The notes under the pieces were generated by a model that made no database searches, was not told the DNA's origin, and saw only the letters and a program-made list of their open reading frames with translations. From Buxus sempervirens (Eukaryota > Streptophyta > Magnoliopsida > Buxales > Buxaceae), in contig OX387184.1 in assembly GCA_947561395.2 (NCBI GenBank), positions 29,874,766-29,938,765 of the forward strand: a stretch of DNA of 64,000 nt. The letters run 5' to 3'. The position numbers and the translations under genes are program-made. Shown here one piece after another: positions 24,420-35,235 of this stretch (position 1 is its first letter; every line of letters begins with the position of its first letter).

Positions 24420-24750
24420 ACTCGCTGGCAGCGTATTTTTTTTCTATATAAAGGTGAAATCGCATTCTTTTTTTTTTACCCCTGTTTCTTTTTACCTGTC
24501 TTCGATTCCTCTCGCTTCTCGCGTCGTGTCCCTGTGCTGCTGTCATTTTCACCTTCCTTCTACCTGTCTACTGTTCAGGTAAAATTTTTTTACTGTCTTC
24601 ATCCTGCTTCTTCATTTTCTGCTTCCTAGTTCAGGAATCTTCTCTCGTTATTCTACGCTAGGGTTTGGTAGATTGTTCCGCCATTAGGGCTTTTTCGTTT
24701 GTCAGTTGTTTCTGTCTGTTTGCTCTTTCTCTTTCAATTCTCTCTTCACC
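24420..24750 (+). promoter_or_regulatory. Promoter-like segment ahead of the SIRE accessory ORF
   Basis: CGCTGGCAGCG (24422-24432), the same core as the LTR palindromes, is followed by TATATAAAGG (24445-24454) and a C/T-rich leader to the ATG at 24751 (context CACCATGCC). A CTGTTCAG/GTAAAA donor-like site lies near 24577. Such a layout suggests separate transcription of the ORF. This is inference from motifs. Confidence 0.45.
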
Positions 24751-26040
24751 ATGCCTCTCAAGAGAAAGTCGAGAACTGATTCTCCTTCAACATCGTCTCC
24801 TCCTGTGAGGTCCTCTCCTGTTATCTCTTCTCCTCCAGTGAGACCCCCGTCCCCTTCTCATTCTTCTGAACCATTTGTGGGGAATGGTTTATCTGATTTC
24901 AATGAGTTCTTCAAGCACAGGCCACTTCTTCTAGAAAGGGCCATCAAGCTTGAGTCATTTTCTGAATCTCCTCTCTACTCATTGTTTTCGGACAATGGTT
25001 GGAAAAAATTTGCTTTAATCAGTGGTTTTGCATATCCGGCCCTGGTTCGAGAATTTTACTCTAATCTTCATCATCTCCATCTTGCCAATCAAGGCTATGT
25101 CAAAGCCTATGTCAGGGGAATCTCTTTCGACTTCTCGAAAGAGCTTATTTCCTCTCTTCTTGAACTACCTCTTGTTGATTCTCCCTCCTTTAACTTTCTT
25201 GAGTCTCATATTGATCCTCCTATGGAGTCCATCATTCCTTCTCTAATAGTTCAGGGTGCTCCCACTTCCATCAAGAATAAGCCCAACTATATGCCTCATG
25301 GCTCTCTTCAAGATCTTCTCCGGATCTTGAATCTGTTTGTGTGTGCTTCTCTTGTTCCATCTGATCATCACTCAGAGATCTCTCACTCTAGGGCAAGACT
25401 TCTTCATGCCATCTGGAACAGAGATAGTGTTTGTCTTCCCTCCATCATATTCAATCAAATCCTTCAGTCTCGGAATCTAAAATCCAAGACTGCTGCTCTT
25501 CCATTTGGGATTTTCATTTCTTTCATGTGCATTCACCAGGGAATCTTACCTGATCCGGCTGAATTGATCATTCATCCCAGACCTCCCATTGATTCCTCCA
25601 CTCTGACCAGAAGTAAACGAGCAAATCCTTTTCGTTTGGTGTCTTCTGAACCCTCTTCTTCTCAGTCCTCTTTGTCCAGCTCTGATGCTGTGGCAATTAT
25701 GGAAAAACTGCACTCCATGCAAGCCTCCCAAGAGGCTTTCAATTCTGATGTTAGGTCTCATATGCTCATGATGAGCATGTTCAAATCAGAGACCCAAGAG
25801 AGGTTGGACAAATTGGCCAAGGATGTTGATTTTACATGTGGTGAGGTACAAAGGGACGTTGCTGCTCAGCAACGAATGCAAAATGAAGCGGATCATTTTC
25901 TGGAATGCATTCGGAAGACTCAGCTGGAGATGGATCACAAACTCTGTTGGCTGCACTCCAGATCTCAAGATGCATACAAGAATTACTCAAGGACTTGGGA
26001 ACCCAAACCACCTTCCAGAAAGGGGGAGTTTTTTGGATGA
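24751..26040 (+). pseudogene. SIRE accessory (env-like) ORF, fossil
   Basis: A 429-residue frame starts MPLKRKSRTDSPSTS at a good start context; an upstream in-frame ATG at 24706 is less likely. It has a Ser/Pro-rich basic N-terminus, then a domain of about 220 residues resembling the family called putative plant transposon protein (PF20167; LVREFYSNLHH, VRGISFDFS, LLHAIWNRDS), and a C-terminal heptad-like coiled coil with many Met and Gln. It lies between pol and the 3' LTR, where SIRE elements keep an envelope-like ORF. I see no convincing signal peptide or membrane anchor, so envelope function is unsupported. An origin as a captured host or other transposon domain is equally possible. Confidence 0.75.
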
Positions 26041-26390
26041 TGCTGCTGGGGTTGATGTTTCTGTTGATGGTTTTGCTGGGTTGTTGCTGCTGCTTGTAAA
26101 TTTTTTTTGCTGTGCTGTGAATATGATACTTTTTGTTGTGTTCTGTTCTGTTTGTTTCTCCTGAAAGAAGGTTTAAAGGGGAGTGATGATTAAGGGGGAG
26201 AAACTGTAATTTTTGAACACTGTATATGTTTCTGATCTCTGTATACCTTTTGTGAATGAATGAAATTCTGGATTCTTCACAATCATTGTGTCTCTCCTTA
26301 TCAGTGTGGTTTTAAAATTCTTAAATGGATATCAATATTAACTGAGTTTGATATTAAACACTGTTTTGAGGTTGTTGTCAGGCATTTGCC

Positions 26391-26401
26391 AAGGGGGAGA
26401 T
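26391..26401 (+). other. Polypurine tract of the SIRE-type element
   Basis: AAGGGGGAGAT directly precedes the 3' LTR start TGTAAATGTG. Confidence 0.9.
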
Positions 26402-27517
26402 TGTAAATGTGAAAACTCACACTCCTGTTATGGCAAATGTTTGACAAATTATGTCTTCTAATAAATCTTCAAGATGTGCAGATTAAACAATGAAAATTCA
26501 GTGAATTTAGTAAAGAAGAAGAAGACGATGCTACCACACAGCTACCACGCCGCTGGTAGCCCAATGAATGAAATGAAAGATTTTCTACACAGAGCATTTT
26601 ATTGTAAAGGCACTTGCGAAGATTAACGCCGCTGCCACCCCGCTGGCAGCGCATAAGTGAATTAGTGTTTTGAAAGAAAGGTCCGTGCACATGCCGCGTA
26701 CTCTCCCGCTAGCAGCTTGCTGGCAGCGCGCTTTTAACTGATTCAACTTGTTCTGAGCGGGACTTGAGTTCGCTTCCAGCCGTCTACACCGATCGCTTCA
26801 CGACGCCACCAACACTCTACGCGATCTGAGTTTTATTCTTTAAATAGACGTGTTGTAATTTTTAATTGTGACTTTTTTCTTTGGATCATTTTTGATTTCG
26901 AATCTTGAGGTGTTTGAGATTCGATCAAATCTTCTTTAGAGAGTCGGCGATCGAGTGAGGGGGAGATCTGAGATAGATCACCTGGAATTGAAGGTAGAGG
27001 ATTCTTCTTCAATTCGAAACTTCATCTGATCGTGTGATCGCCTGGACTGGTGATCGGCTTTGATTGATGCGTAGGTGGATTCCTACTGCATTGGATCGTC
27101 TCAGTGGATTCTGAGGTGATTGTTGCGATCTGGATTGATCGTGTTCTGCAGCTTGTGGATTCAAGTTGTGTTGCAGTTCGTGGATTCGAACTGTGGATCA
27201 CTGGTGAGTGATTGTCTGCGATCTGGACTGATCGTGTTCTGCAGCTTGTGGATTCAAGATGTGTTGCAGTTCGTGGATTCGAACTGTGGATTGCTGTTGA
27301 GTGAGTTCAATTGTAAAGGTTAAGTGTGTACTCCTTTGTAATTGTCGTTTCATTCAATAGTGGATTTTCGAAGGGTTAGTCGCCTCATATAGACTCGAGG
27401 TTTTTCCTGGATCTGGATCCAGGTTTCATCGTATAATTCTCTGTGTATTGTTTCCGCATTGTTAAATTCTGAATTGTTGTAGATCGTGGACCTATAGAGT
27501 AGTCCTCTACTCTTTCA
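26402..27517 (+). repeat. 3' LTR of the SIRE-type element
   Basis: 1116 bp, about 98 percent identical to 18210-19334 by hand comparison; same palindromes and internal duplication; ends CTACTCTTTCA followed by the TSD TACTT. Confidence 0.93.
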
Positions 27518-27522
27518 TACTT

Positions 27523-28132
27523 AATGTTCACCTTGACTTGGCTTCTAAAAACAGTCTCCAATTGGACTTTGACACCATACTTGCAAAATATATGAACATT
27601 CATGAGGGTACATGCCCCTTCCACAGTTAGACACCAATTCATAGATTTTGTACTCTTGGTTGTCTCCTACATGGACTTTGGGTAGGATGACTTCTAAATT
27701 GAGTTGAAAACTCTTCCTATAGGTTACACCAACCTTAGGCTACAAACACTTTTGGGAAAAATTTCATCCCAATCATATGGACACCACGGCTTTTAATTTA
27801 CATGCAGGTAATAAAAAAAATCATGGTTTTACCTTGCCACCTTGTGTTACCTCAATATGGTATTCATATTATACCTTGGCTTGTGAAACATGCAAACGGC
27901 CTTCCCACAATTACACCCAATTCCCCAAACGTAATTGTTTACTTTAGCTGAAAACGTGTGTCCCTACCTTTAAGCGTATGGTTTTTGGGTTTTGGCTTAA
28001 TTGGCAACTTAGAACTCAAGTCTAGTGATGCCCAGAATCGAATCACAGATCCCATTGTCATCACATCATTGACTCAAATTCTAAGGTAAATGTTTTCACT
28101 TTCGCTTTCCGAAGTATCGACCTCGTTGCACC
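27523..28132. other. Interior of the Tat/Ogre-like element, non-coding
   Basis: Sequence between the SIRE element and the next inserted LTR. No domain or long frame is supported. Confidence 0.6.
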
Positions 28133-29200
28133 TGTGCGCACCCGATTTCGGTCGCACGACGAGGCGCATGCAAAACGATGCATGCCTCGGGATTTGTTTG
28201 GAGTCGCCACTACCTGATGGGGTGCAGGCAGACACCTGGGTGCCTAAGTTCCTCTACTAAGGCTTGGTCTGCGGCTTGAGATTCTAAGTAGGTTCTCGGT
28301 TGCAGTCTGGGGAAGTCCGTAGACACCCCAGTTCGCCCCGTCGGATGACGGGTCCCATAGTTTCCTGGTTTGAGTCAACTCTTTGGTCTCTCACTCACCC
28401 GATTCCTATTCCAGCATTCTACTTGGTTGAGTCTTGGCGGGACCGCCAAAGTGGTGTGGGTCCCTTTACTTGATTTTATCTTTCTTTAGCTTAAAGTGAT
28501 GTGAGCCCGAGTGGGCGGGCCCCGTTGGAAGGCCCGTGGGTTCCTTGGTGGGCTTGGTTGAGCCCACGTGTCGCTTGGTGGGCCTCAATCTAGCCTGAGA
28601 GGCCCTTTGGGCTTGGTTCGAATGGATTGATTTTACTTTAAAGTTTAAGTTGAATTTAAAGTGATTTTTATGCAAAGGTGGGCCGGGTTGGTTTGTGGGC
28701 CCTTGAGTGGGCCACACAGCTGGTTGCCAAATGATTTAATTTATCTTTGATTTATCTTCACCAAAATGGGCCAGGCATGGGGCTTGGGGCCCTTTACATT
28801 GGCTTGGGCCTGAAAGCCCAAAGCTTCTTGAGTTAGGGTTTAGAAACCCTAACCTTGGTTGGGTTCAATGGGCTTAATGGGCCCGACAGGCCCTGCCCGC
28901 GGTCTCAGCCACACCATGCCTAAGTCTAAGCTAGCATGCTTCCCAAATGGGCTTTGGTGGGCCTCAATGGGTATGGCCCACTCAATCACTTTGATTATCT
29001 TGATTTAACAAAGACAAGTTTGTCGGGCTTGGTGAGCCCCGTTGGAAGGCCCACTAGAAATCAATTTGGACCGGGTTGGTCCATGGCCCATCTTGGGTCT
29101 CTGGTTGACCCGGGAACCCTTCTGGTTCGCTCGGTTTGAACAAACAAACCAAAGAAATCAACACGATATCTCAAAATAGCAAAAAAAGGCAATTTGGCAG

Positions 29201-29305
29201 TGTAGCCGGCCTGAGATGCTGGCTACGCATGCAGGACAGTGTATCCGGCATTCTTCGCCGGTTACAAACAGATCTCTGTTGATCTGGCCTGAGTTGCCGG
29301 ATCAA
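29201..29305 (-). repeat. Second hairpin cluster, transcribed part of the LTR
   Basis: Three palindromes: TGTAGCCGGC with GCTGGCTAC, TGTATCCGGC (29240-29249) with GCCGGTTACA (29257-29266), and GTTGATCTGGC with GCCGGATCAAC (to 29305). The arm core is the same as in the promoter cluster of this LTR. Confidence 0.7.
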
Positions 29306-30353
29306 CATACATAATCCATTTTTTTGGATTTTTCCAATGGGGTTGGTTTCTTGGGTCTCCTAGGAGGTTCCAGGGATTGTGTGGGCTCCTGTGTGAGCCC
29401 ACGTTGGTTCAAGTGAGAGCCACTTGGCTCTTCTTTGGGGCCTTCCAAACCGGGCTATGAGAGAAGGGTAGGGGCTTCCCTTCTTCCATCTCTTGGACCG
29501 AATCCAGTAAAGGAACAGAGGTCATGTGACTCCATTCCGGGTGTTTACAGACCTATAGAACAACAACCATGTATGAGCAATAACAAGAAAACAATCAATC
29601 ATGCATTGGAATTCTAACCTAGATACTTAAAACAATAAAATCATGCTTATCACCTACCATTCATACCCACCAATCTCTACTCACACACATGCTTTGAACA
29701 CACAGTCACGAATTCCAACCACACCTCTAGCTAGGAAGAGTGTCTAAAGAAGGGAATAAAAGGGGGTTACATATGGGGTACATTGGACGATCAACCAAGG
29801 GGGGAACAACCCTCCCCCCCATTTGAATGGAACAAAGTCATGGCATAAAAAATGCCTTTAAAACCACATGCAAATAGGAACCCTCCCTTGCTCAAGACCA
29901 TACTCACTCCCCCTACCACGGGAGGCATCTTATATGAAGAAAGCAAAGGGGGAAACACATAAAAATCATGTCAAAAGATGCATTTCAAACAAAAGACACA
30001 AGACTCTTAAAACCTTCTCAAAATCACTTTATCTCCATATATGTGAAACAATGGTAGCAAGAAACAATACCTTAGGGTTAGAACCCTGGAATGAGATGTG
30101 TGGAGCCTCATTGAAGTAGAGATGAGGGCTGGAGCAGCTCCTTTGGCCACCAACAGCAGCAAGTCTCCTCTTGCTTGTGAGGAAATGGAGAAAAAGAAGG
30201 AGAAAAGGGGTTGGGTAGTGTTTAGGAGGTGTCTTGGGTGATATGGGGGCAATGAGGGGTTGAATGGGGGGTTTTCGGAGCAAGGATGAAGGGGGAGGAA
30301 GAGGTGGAAGCAACCAAAAAGAAGCCAACCCCCGGAAATGAGCTGCTGTTTCC

Positions 30354-30625
30354 TTTTTATAGACAAACTTAATGTATCCGGCAACTCAGGCCGGATACAC
30401 TAAATACTCTTAATATCCGGCCTCTATGGCCGGTTACACAGGTCTTCCTTTGTATCCGGCATTCAATGCCGGATACAAAACATAATCATTCGAAAATTAA
30501 ATGCCGCCGCGAATTTGTCGGGCGATCAGCGTGAATCTCGCGCGAAAATCTCTTTGTATCCGGTATTTGAGTCCGGATATGAAGAGGAGCAAGTGTATCC
30601 GGCATATTTGGCCGGATACAAATCG
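30354..30625 (-). promoter_or_regulatory. LTR promoter: TATA box and five hairpins (TGTATCCGGC type)
   Basis: The minus-strand TATA box is at 30354-30363. Inverted repeats upstream include 30373-30382/30390-30399 and 30451-30460/30468-30477, both perfect 10-bp TGTATCCGGC/GCCGGATACA pairs, with three more near 30413, 30555 and 30595. Confidence 0.75.
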
Positions 30626-31176
30626 AAAAATTACGGATTTGCCCCTCGACTTGACCGATTCGACCGATTTGACACTTTTGGATATCTACGGATTGCCCCC
30701 TGTGAATTTTGGATATTTAAGATTTAGTCCCTGAGATATTTTGCTGCGTTGGCTGCCACGTGTGCAGTTGCTGCGCCACGTGTGCAGTTTCTGGCTTTGT
30801 TGCTCGGAAACTTCGACAGATCATATCTCCTTTATCCGAACTCTGATTTGAGCAAACTTAATTGCGTTAGACTCGTATCGGAGCCCTTTATTCAATGACA
30901 TAGGGCTAAGCACTTGGCACGGGGTTCGAGGAAAAGTCAAATTTCGGCTCATCCTCAAGTTTGACCGGCCCACAGAACCTTCATCCGGACTCCGATTCCA
31001 GCAAACTCAGTTGCGTTGGAACCGTGTCGGGATTCCCTATCCATTGAGTTAAAGCAAGGTGGTCAATCATCACTTAATCAAAAGGTCAAATTTTGACCCC
31101 TCAGGGTTTAACTTTTCTGTTAGGATTTTCATTTTCAACACTTCCAGGGGTGCAAAAATAAGGTGCTTACAGCACC

Positions 31177-32098
31177 AAGCTACACACATTCGGGTTCAAC
31201 TTCCTATAGGTAATGGGTAGGCTGTGCAAAGAGTTTAAAGTGCTCAAGTGCATTTAAAATTAAAGGTGCATTCACAACGTCCTAGCCCCTTGTCACTCTT
31301 TTTGCAACCGTGCATACAATTTCAAGCCAAGGCATAATGCAAATATCTCATTGGAAATAAAACACAAGCCAACAAGATAGTAAAACACCTAAATATGCAC
31401 ATAATTATTACATACCCAAAAGGCATCACACAAGCATGTTATCATATTGTACAAGCAATAATTAAACTATGACAGCATGCTTGAACCCCAAAAGCATCAC
31501 CTAAATTTCCAGATTTCATGCTCTTTTTTTTTTCATGCTCAAAGTGCATCATTTATACCCCGAATCAAAAGCCTAAAAATACAGCAAACAATAATATGAT
31601 ACAAAAGGTGTTTTGTTAGGAGAAACATGCTTGAAAACCCCCCAGAATACCCACTGAATTAGGTTTCATGCTCTTCATTTGGATGCTCAAATTACATTGT
31701 TTTATACCCAAATCAAAGCCTAAAAATATAGCACCTAATAATATGGTACAAGAAATGTTTTGTTATGGGAAACATGCTTGAAAACTCCCAAAAATTACAC
31801 TAAATTTCCAGATTTCATGCTTTAAAATTTTTTATGTTCAACTCATGTCATTGAAACCCAAAATAATGCATGCTATCACCAAATATAGTAAGGTCATATT
31901 ACAAGATAGGTTGTCCCCTAAACACATTTCTAAGCATAATCAAGCAACACACCTATGTTTTTATCCCTGTGAACTTTCTAATCATACAAATCAGGTTTGA
32001 AATACAATATGCACAAGTAAAGTATGCAAACAGCAAGCATTCAAAGAAAATAAAAAGAAAGCATGAACAAGTACAAACATATGGCTTAAATCAACAAG
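31177..32098. other. 5' interior of the Tat/Ogre-like element, non-coding
   Basis: AT-rich sequence between the lone LTR and the primer-binding site. A loose repeat with CAGATTTCATGCTC and CATGCTTGAAAAC recurs three times at about 31500-31830. No gag start is recognisable. Confidence 0.65.
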
Positions 32099-32116
32099 TC
32101 CCCAGCAGAGTCGCCA
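32099..32116 (-). other. Primer-binding site, tRNA-Arg type
   Basis: On the minus strand TGGCGACTCTGCTGGGGA follows the LTR end after two bases. This is the tRNA-Arg-type site typical of Ogre/Tat elements, and it assigns both lineage and orientation. Confidence 0.85.
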
Positions 32117-32118
32117 GT

Positions 32119-34551
32119 TGTGAAACATGGGGAAAAATCAATCAAGTGACTTTCCTGTCATCACATGGGATTCATAAAATGGGAGAGTTGCCACCATTCT
32201 TTTTAGGTGTGAATGGACACCAAAATCATCAAAACAAGCACAAAGGGCAAATCTAGATCAAAATTAATTCCACTTTAAAATAAAAAATCCAGAGATGGAT
32301 AAGGGGATTAGATTATGAACGGGAAAAGGTGTTAAGCAGCCCCATTCACCCACAGAAGGTGGTTGCCAAGTGTTGTCCATGCTCAAAATAAAGAAGGCTT
32401 GCTAAAGTAATAAAAAATGCTTGAAAAAGATTAAACACATGTATGATTCCTCCACATGAGAAGTCCAATGAATCTTAGACTTTCTTTTATGGTAGTATCA
32501 CTTCTGGGACATCACTATTAAATGGAAATCAAAGCAAAACTTGAGCTCAACCAAGTTAAGACAAATCCAGAAAATTCTGTAAAAGATGGAGCCATTTGAC
32601 CATAAATCATTCAAATCAAATTCAAATTGAATCAAACCAAATCCATTTGAAAGATTATGATAAATAGAAGACTCATGAAAATTTTCAATTATATCTGGTT
32701 AAAACCCTAAGAGTTATGCTCCTTTGAAATCTGCTGTTGGAAATCAGTAAAAGTAACAAGTGGGCAACTTTGGAAATTCATTTGGAAAAATTGGCTCCAT
32801 ATAAATCCATGAAATTTTGCATGAATGAAGTATGTAGTGCCATCTTTCAAATGAAACTAGCCCTATACAAAAATTCATCCGGATGTGCCTTGGGTGACCT
32901 CCCAAATAGGCCCCGAAGATCACAGATTAGCCCAGAAATATGCTGTTGAGCAGTTCTGAGTAAATCGGTTACCCATGATATAAATGAAATAAAAAAAATC
33001 TGACACCAATTGGATTTGAAAGTAGACTCATGAAGGAAAGCAATGAAATCAAAATCACTCAAATCGGACTTAAAACGAATAGATGGTGCTTATTCAAAGT
33101 GACAGGTTTAGCAATCTGGTCTGAACTGACCTATCGACTTTGATTGAATGGTGTCAAAAATCCACTCCATAAAAATTGATGAAATTTTACAGACATGAAC
33201 TAGACAGTCTCACCTTTCACATGTCTTTAGAATTACTCCAAAATTCATCCGGATGATGAAGTTATGAGTGTCCGAAGTTAGGGTACAGACGCTATCCAGT
33301 TTTGCCATTTTTAAGTAAAATCAACCCAAAATAGTGATCAAGTGTGTGTAATCCGTGCAATCCCAACCAAAATCATTTTGAAAGGCATTGAAAAAACTCC
33401 AGGTGGAAATAGGGCATGAATTTGGCTCACCATTCTCTTCAATTGGAGAGAATATGCCAAAAACCCTAAAATGGAACAAAAATGCCCAAAATTGAGAGGT
33501 TAGACCATGAGGTCTTCAATACTCGAAGATAAACTTGCTTAAATCATTTTAAAAATCATTAAGAAATGTCCCAGAACTGCTTAGGGCCATTTATTTCATA
33601 CCTATCACAATGAATATGATAGATCCAAAATACAAGCCGATTTTGACAAAACGAGTGCTATGTGTGCATGTGTAAAAATCATCTCTCTAATCACAACATA
33701 TAGCATTCAAAGCATATCAATAAAATGGGGGTTCTATAACTAGGGTTCCATTCCCATTCTCGTTTCCCTTAGTTCTCTCTCCATGTTTTACGGTTTCGAG
33801 ATAGTCTTGGGGTACTTTGGGTAGGGAATGGGGTTTCACACAATCATAGGCCATTCAAGAGGGTTCTAAGACTAAGGGTCAATTCCTAGTCTCGTTTCCC
33901 TTAGTTCTCTCTCCACGTTTTACGTTTTCGAGATAGTCTTGGGGTACTTTGAGTAGGGAAAGGGGTTTCAAGCACAATCATAGGCCATTATTCTACGAAA
34001 GGTAGAAGAAAGATCTAACCCTAGAATGTAAAAACAGAAAAATAAAGAAGTTCCAGGCTTACCTGGGTTTCTGGGAGCAATGCGGTAGCGGTTCCCTTCT
34101 TCACTTGGAGCTCTTCAATCTCCAACTCTTTTGCTTTAAAATTCTTGGCCATTTGCTTGAGGAGAGGCCTCCTATTTATAGGCAAAGGTTAGGGCAAAGG
34201 GTTACCCTAATGGTAGACACAAGGAAGTGTCTAGCATTCTCCCACTTAACCCTAGGGTTATTTCTGAGATTTCCACTTCTTAAACAAGGGATAAGACAGA
34301 AAAAAGTGAAACTTTCGGAAAACCCTAATTTTGAGCAAAAACCTTGTATCCGACAACTCAGGTTGGATACAAGTAATTAACTTTGTATCCGACGAAATCC
34401 ATCGGATACAATAAACTTCATTTGTATCCGATGCATTCTGTTGGATACAAAGAACAAGTTTATTTTCTGATTTTTTATGTCGGTTACAAAAGAAAGAATG
34501 ATTTTGGTCTATTTTTCATCATTTTCTCAGCGGAATTTTGGGTTGTCTACA
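32119..34551 (-). repeat. 5' LTR of the Tat/Ogre-like element
   Basis: Minus-strand start TGTAGACAACCC at 34551, end TTTCACA at 32119; 2433 bp. It matches the left LTR. TATA box at about 34173-34180; hairpins at 34345-34354/34362-34371, 34384-34393/34401-34410 and 34423-34432/34440-34449. A degenerate primer-site echo lies at about 32185-32193. Confidence 0.87.
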
Positions 34552-35235
34552 TATATGAACACTTTTGGATATGCACATGTATAAACTGTTGCACTTGCAC
34601 TCGTTATGAAAAATTTTAAATCCCTCGTAAATTTGTTAAGAGTATAAAGGCCCACTTGCCACGGTCTGGAGCGGGTCGTGCCTTGGAGGGGCAGGCTTGG
34701 TTCCGGGTCATGATAATTTTTGGTATTAGAGCATAAATAAGGTCCACAACCTAGACTAGATGCAGGTTGGTTTGGGGAGTGAGTGCGCGCTAGCTAGAAC
34801 CCCTAGGTTGCTTCTAGGGATCCGTCCCTTATTTTTCATTGAATAAATAATACTATTATCCTATGTGATCGTGTGTGATGAGCCAGATGTATTGGGTTAT
34901 ACTAAGGTATTATGAAGCATCGGCCAGCGCTGAGTACATACCGAAGTGGCTAACCTTATACAGATGGGATATCTTACTAGCTAAATCTGCATGAATTGAA
35001 CTTGTATATACCTATATATTATTATGAAAAGATTATTGAAGGGATTCTCATGACGACCTTGACCTTCGTATAGCTGCAGATATATTGAAGGGAGTGGTAG
35101 TGGTGAAGTATTTTTTCATATTTCTTCTCCCTCCTATAACCAAGTGAATGCATGTAAATACTTGATTTAAATTGATTGTTGTGATTGGTTGTGTTAGTTT
35201 AAACTGATTGACTGTACTTGTTAAATTTCAGTACT

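Larger units (their letters stand above)
18210..27517 (+). mobile_element. SIRE/Maximus-type Copia element with both LTRs, TSD TACTT; broken
   Basis: The 5' LTR is 18210-19334, the 3' LTR 26402-27517, with TACTT at 18205-18209 and 27518-27522. Order: LTR, tRNA-Met primer site, large gag, protease-integrase-RT/RNase H, an accessory (env-like) ORF, polypurine tract, LTR. The accessory ORF after pol and the long gag with a coiled-coil tail mark the SIRE/Maximus lineage. By hand count the LTRs differ at about 2 percent of sites, about 1-2 million years. The pol part carries at least three breaks, so the copy is not functional. It inserted into the Tat/Ogre-like element. Confidence 0.9.
28133..31171 (-). 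mobile_element. Tat-type long lone LTR, TSD GCACC
   Basis: Plus-strand ends TGTGCGCACCC and AGGTGCTTACA, flanked by GCACC at 28128-28132 and 31172-31176; 3039 bp. Sense is minus. It carries AAGCCCAA/GGCCCGTTGG-rich sequence, a minus-strand TATA box at 30354-30363, a five-hairpin array upstream and a second array downstream. A primer-site echo (GGAGTCGCCA, 28200-28209) lies close to its sense end. No coding domain. Confidence 0.9.
1..34551 (-). mobile_element. Tat/Ogre-like Ty3/Gypsy element without visible gag-pol, carrying an antisense PMD-like gene; cut by window edge
   Basis: Two near-identical LTR copies (1-1989 plus 11025-11410, and 32404-34551) bracket an interior with a tRNA-Arg-type primer-binding site beside the right LTR and a polypurine tract beside the left one, so the element reads on the minus strand. 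After removing nested insertions the interior is only about 6.5 kb. I recognise no capsid, protease, integrase or reverse transcriptase in it, so it looks non-autonomous (LARD-like) and dependent on a relative. What it carries is an antisense gene region next to the 3' LTR, the place where Tat-lineage elements are known to keep antisense ORFs. The LTR pair differs by a few percent plus one insertion, suggesting an age of about one to a few million years. The left end lies outside the window, so its TSD cannot be checked. Confidence 0.75.

Noticed and set aside
30007-30384. Frames of 99-125 codons rich in Pro/Leu/Ser
   Set aside because: Located in a lone Tat-type LTR downstream of its TATA; composition follows the C/T-rich leader, with no domain.
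30373-30625. CRISPR-like array
   Set aside because: Short palindromes with irregular spacing and variable arms, inside a plant LTR upstream of a TATA box; no constant repeat-spacer structure.
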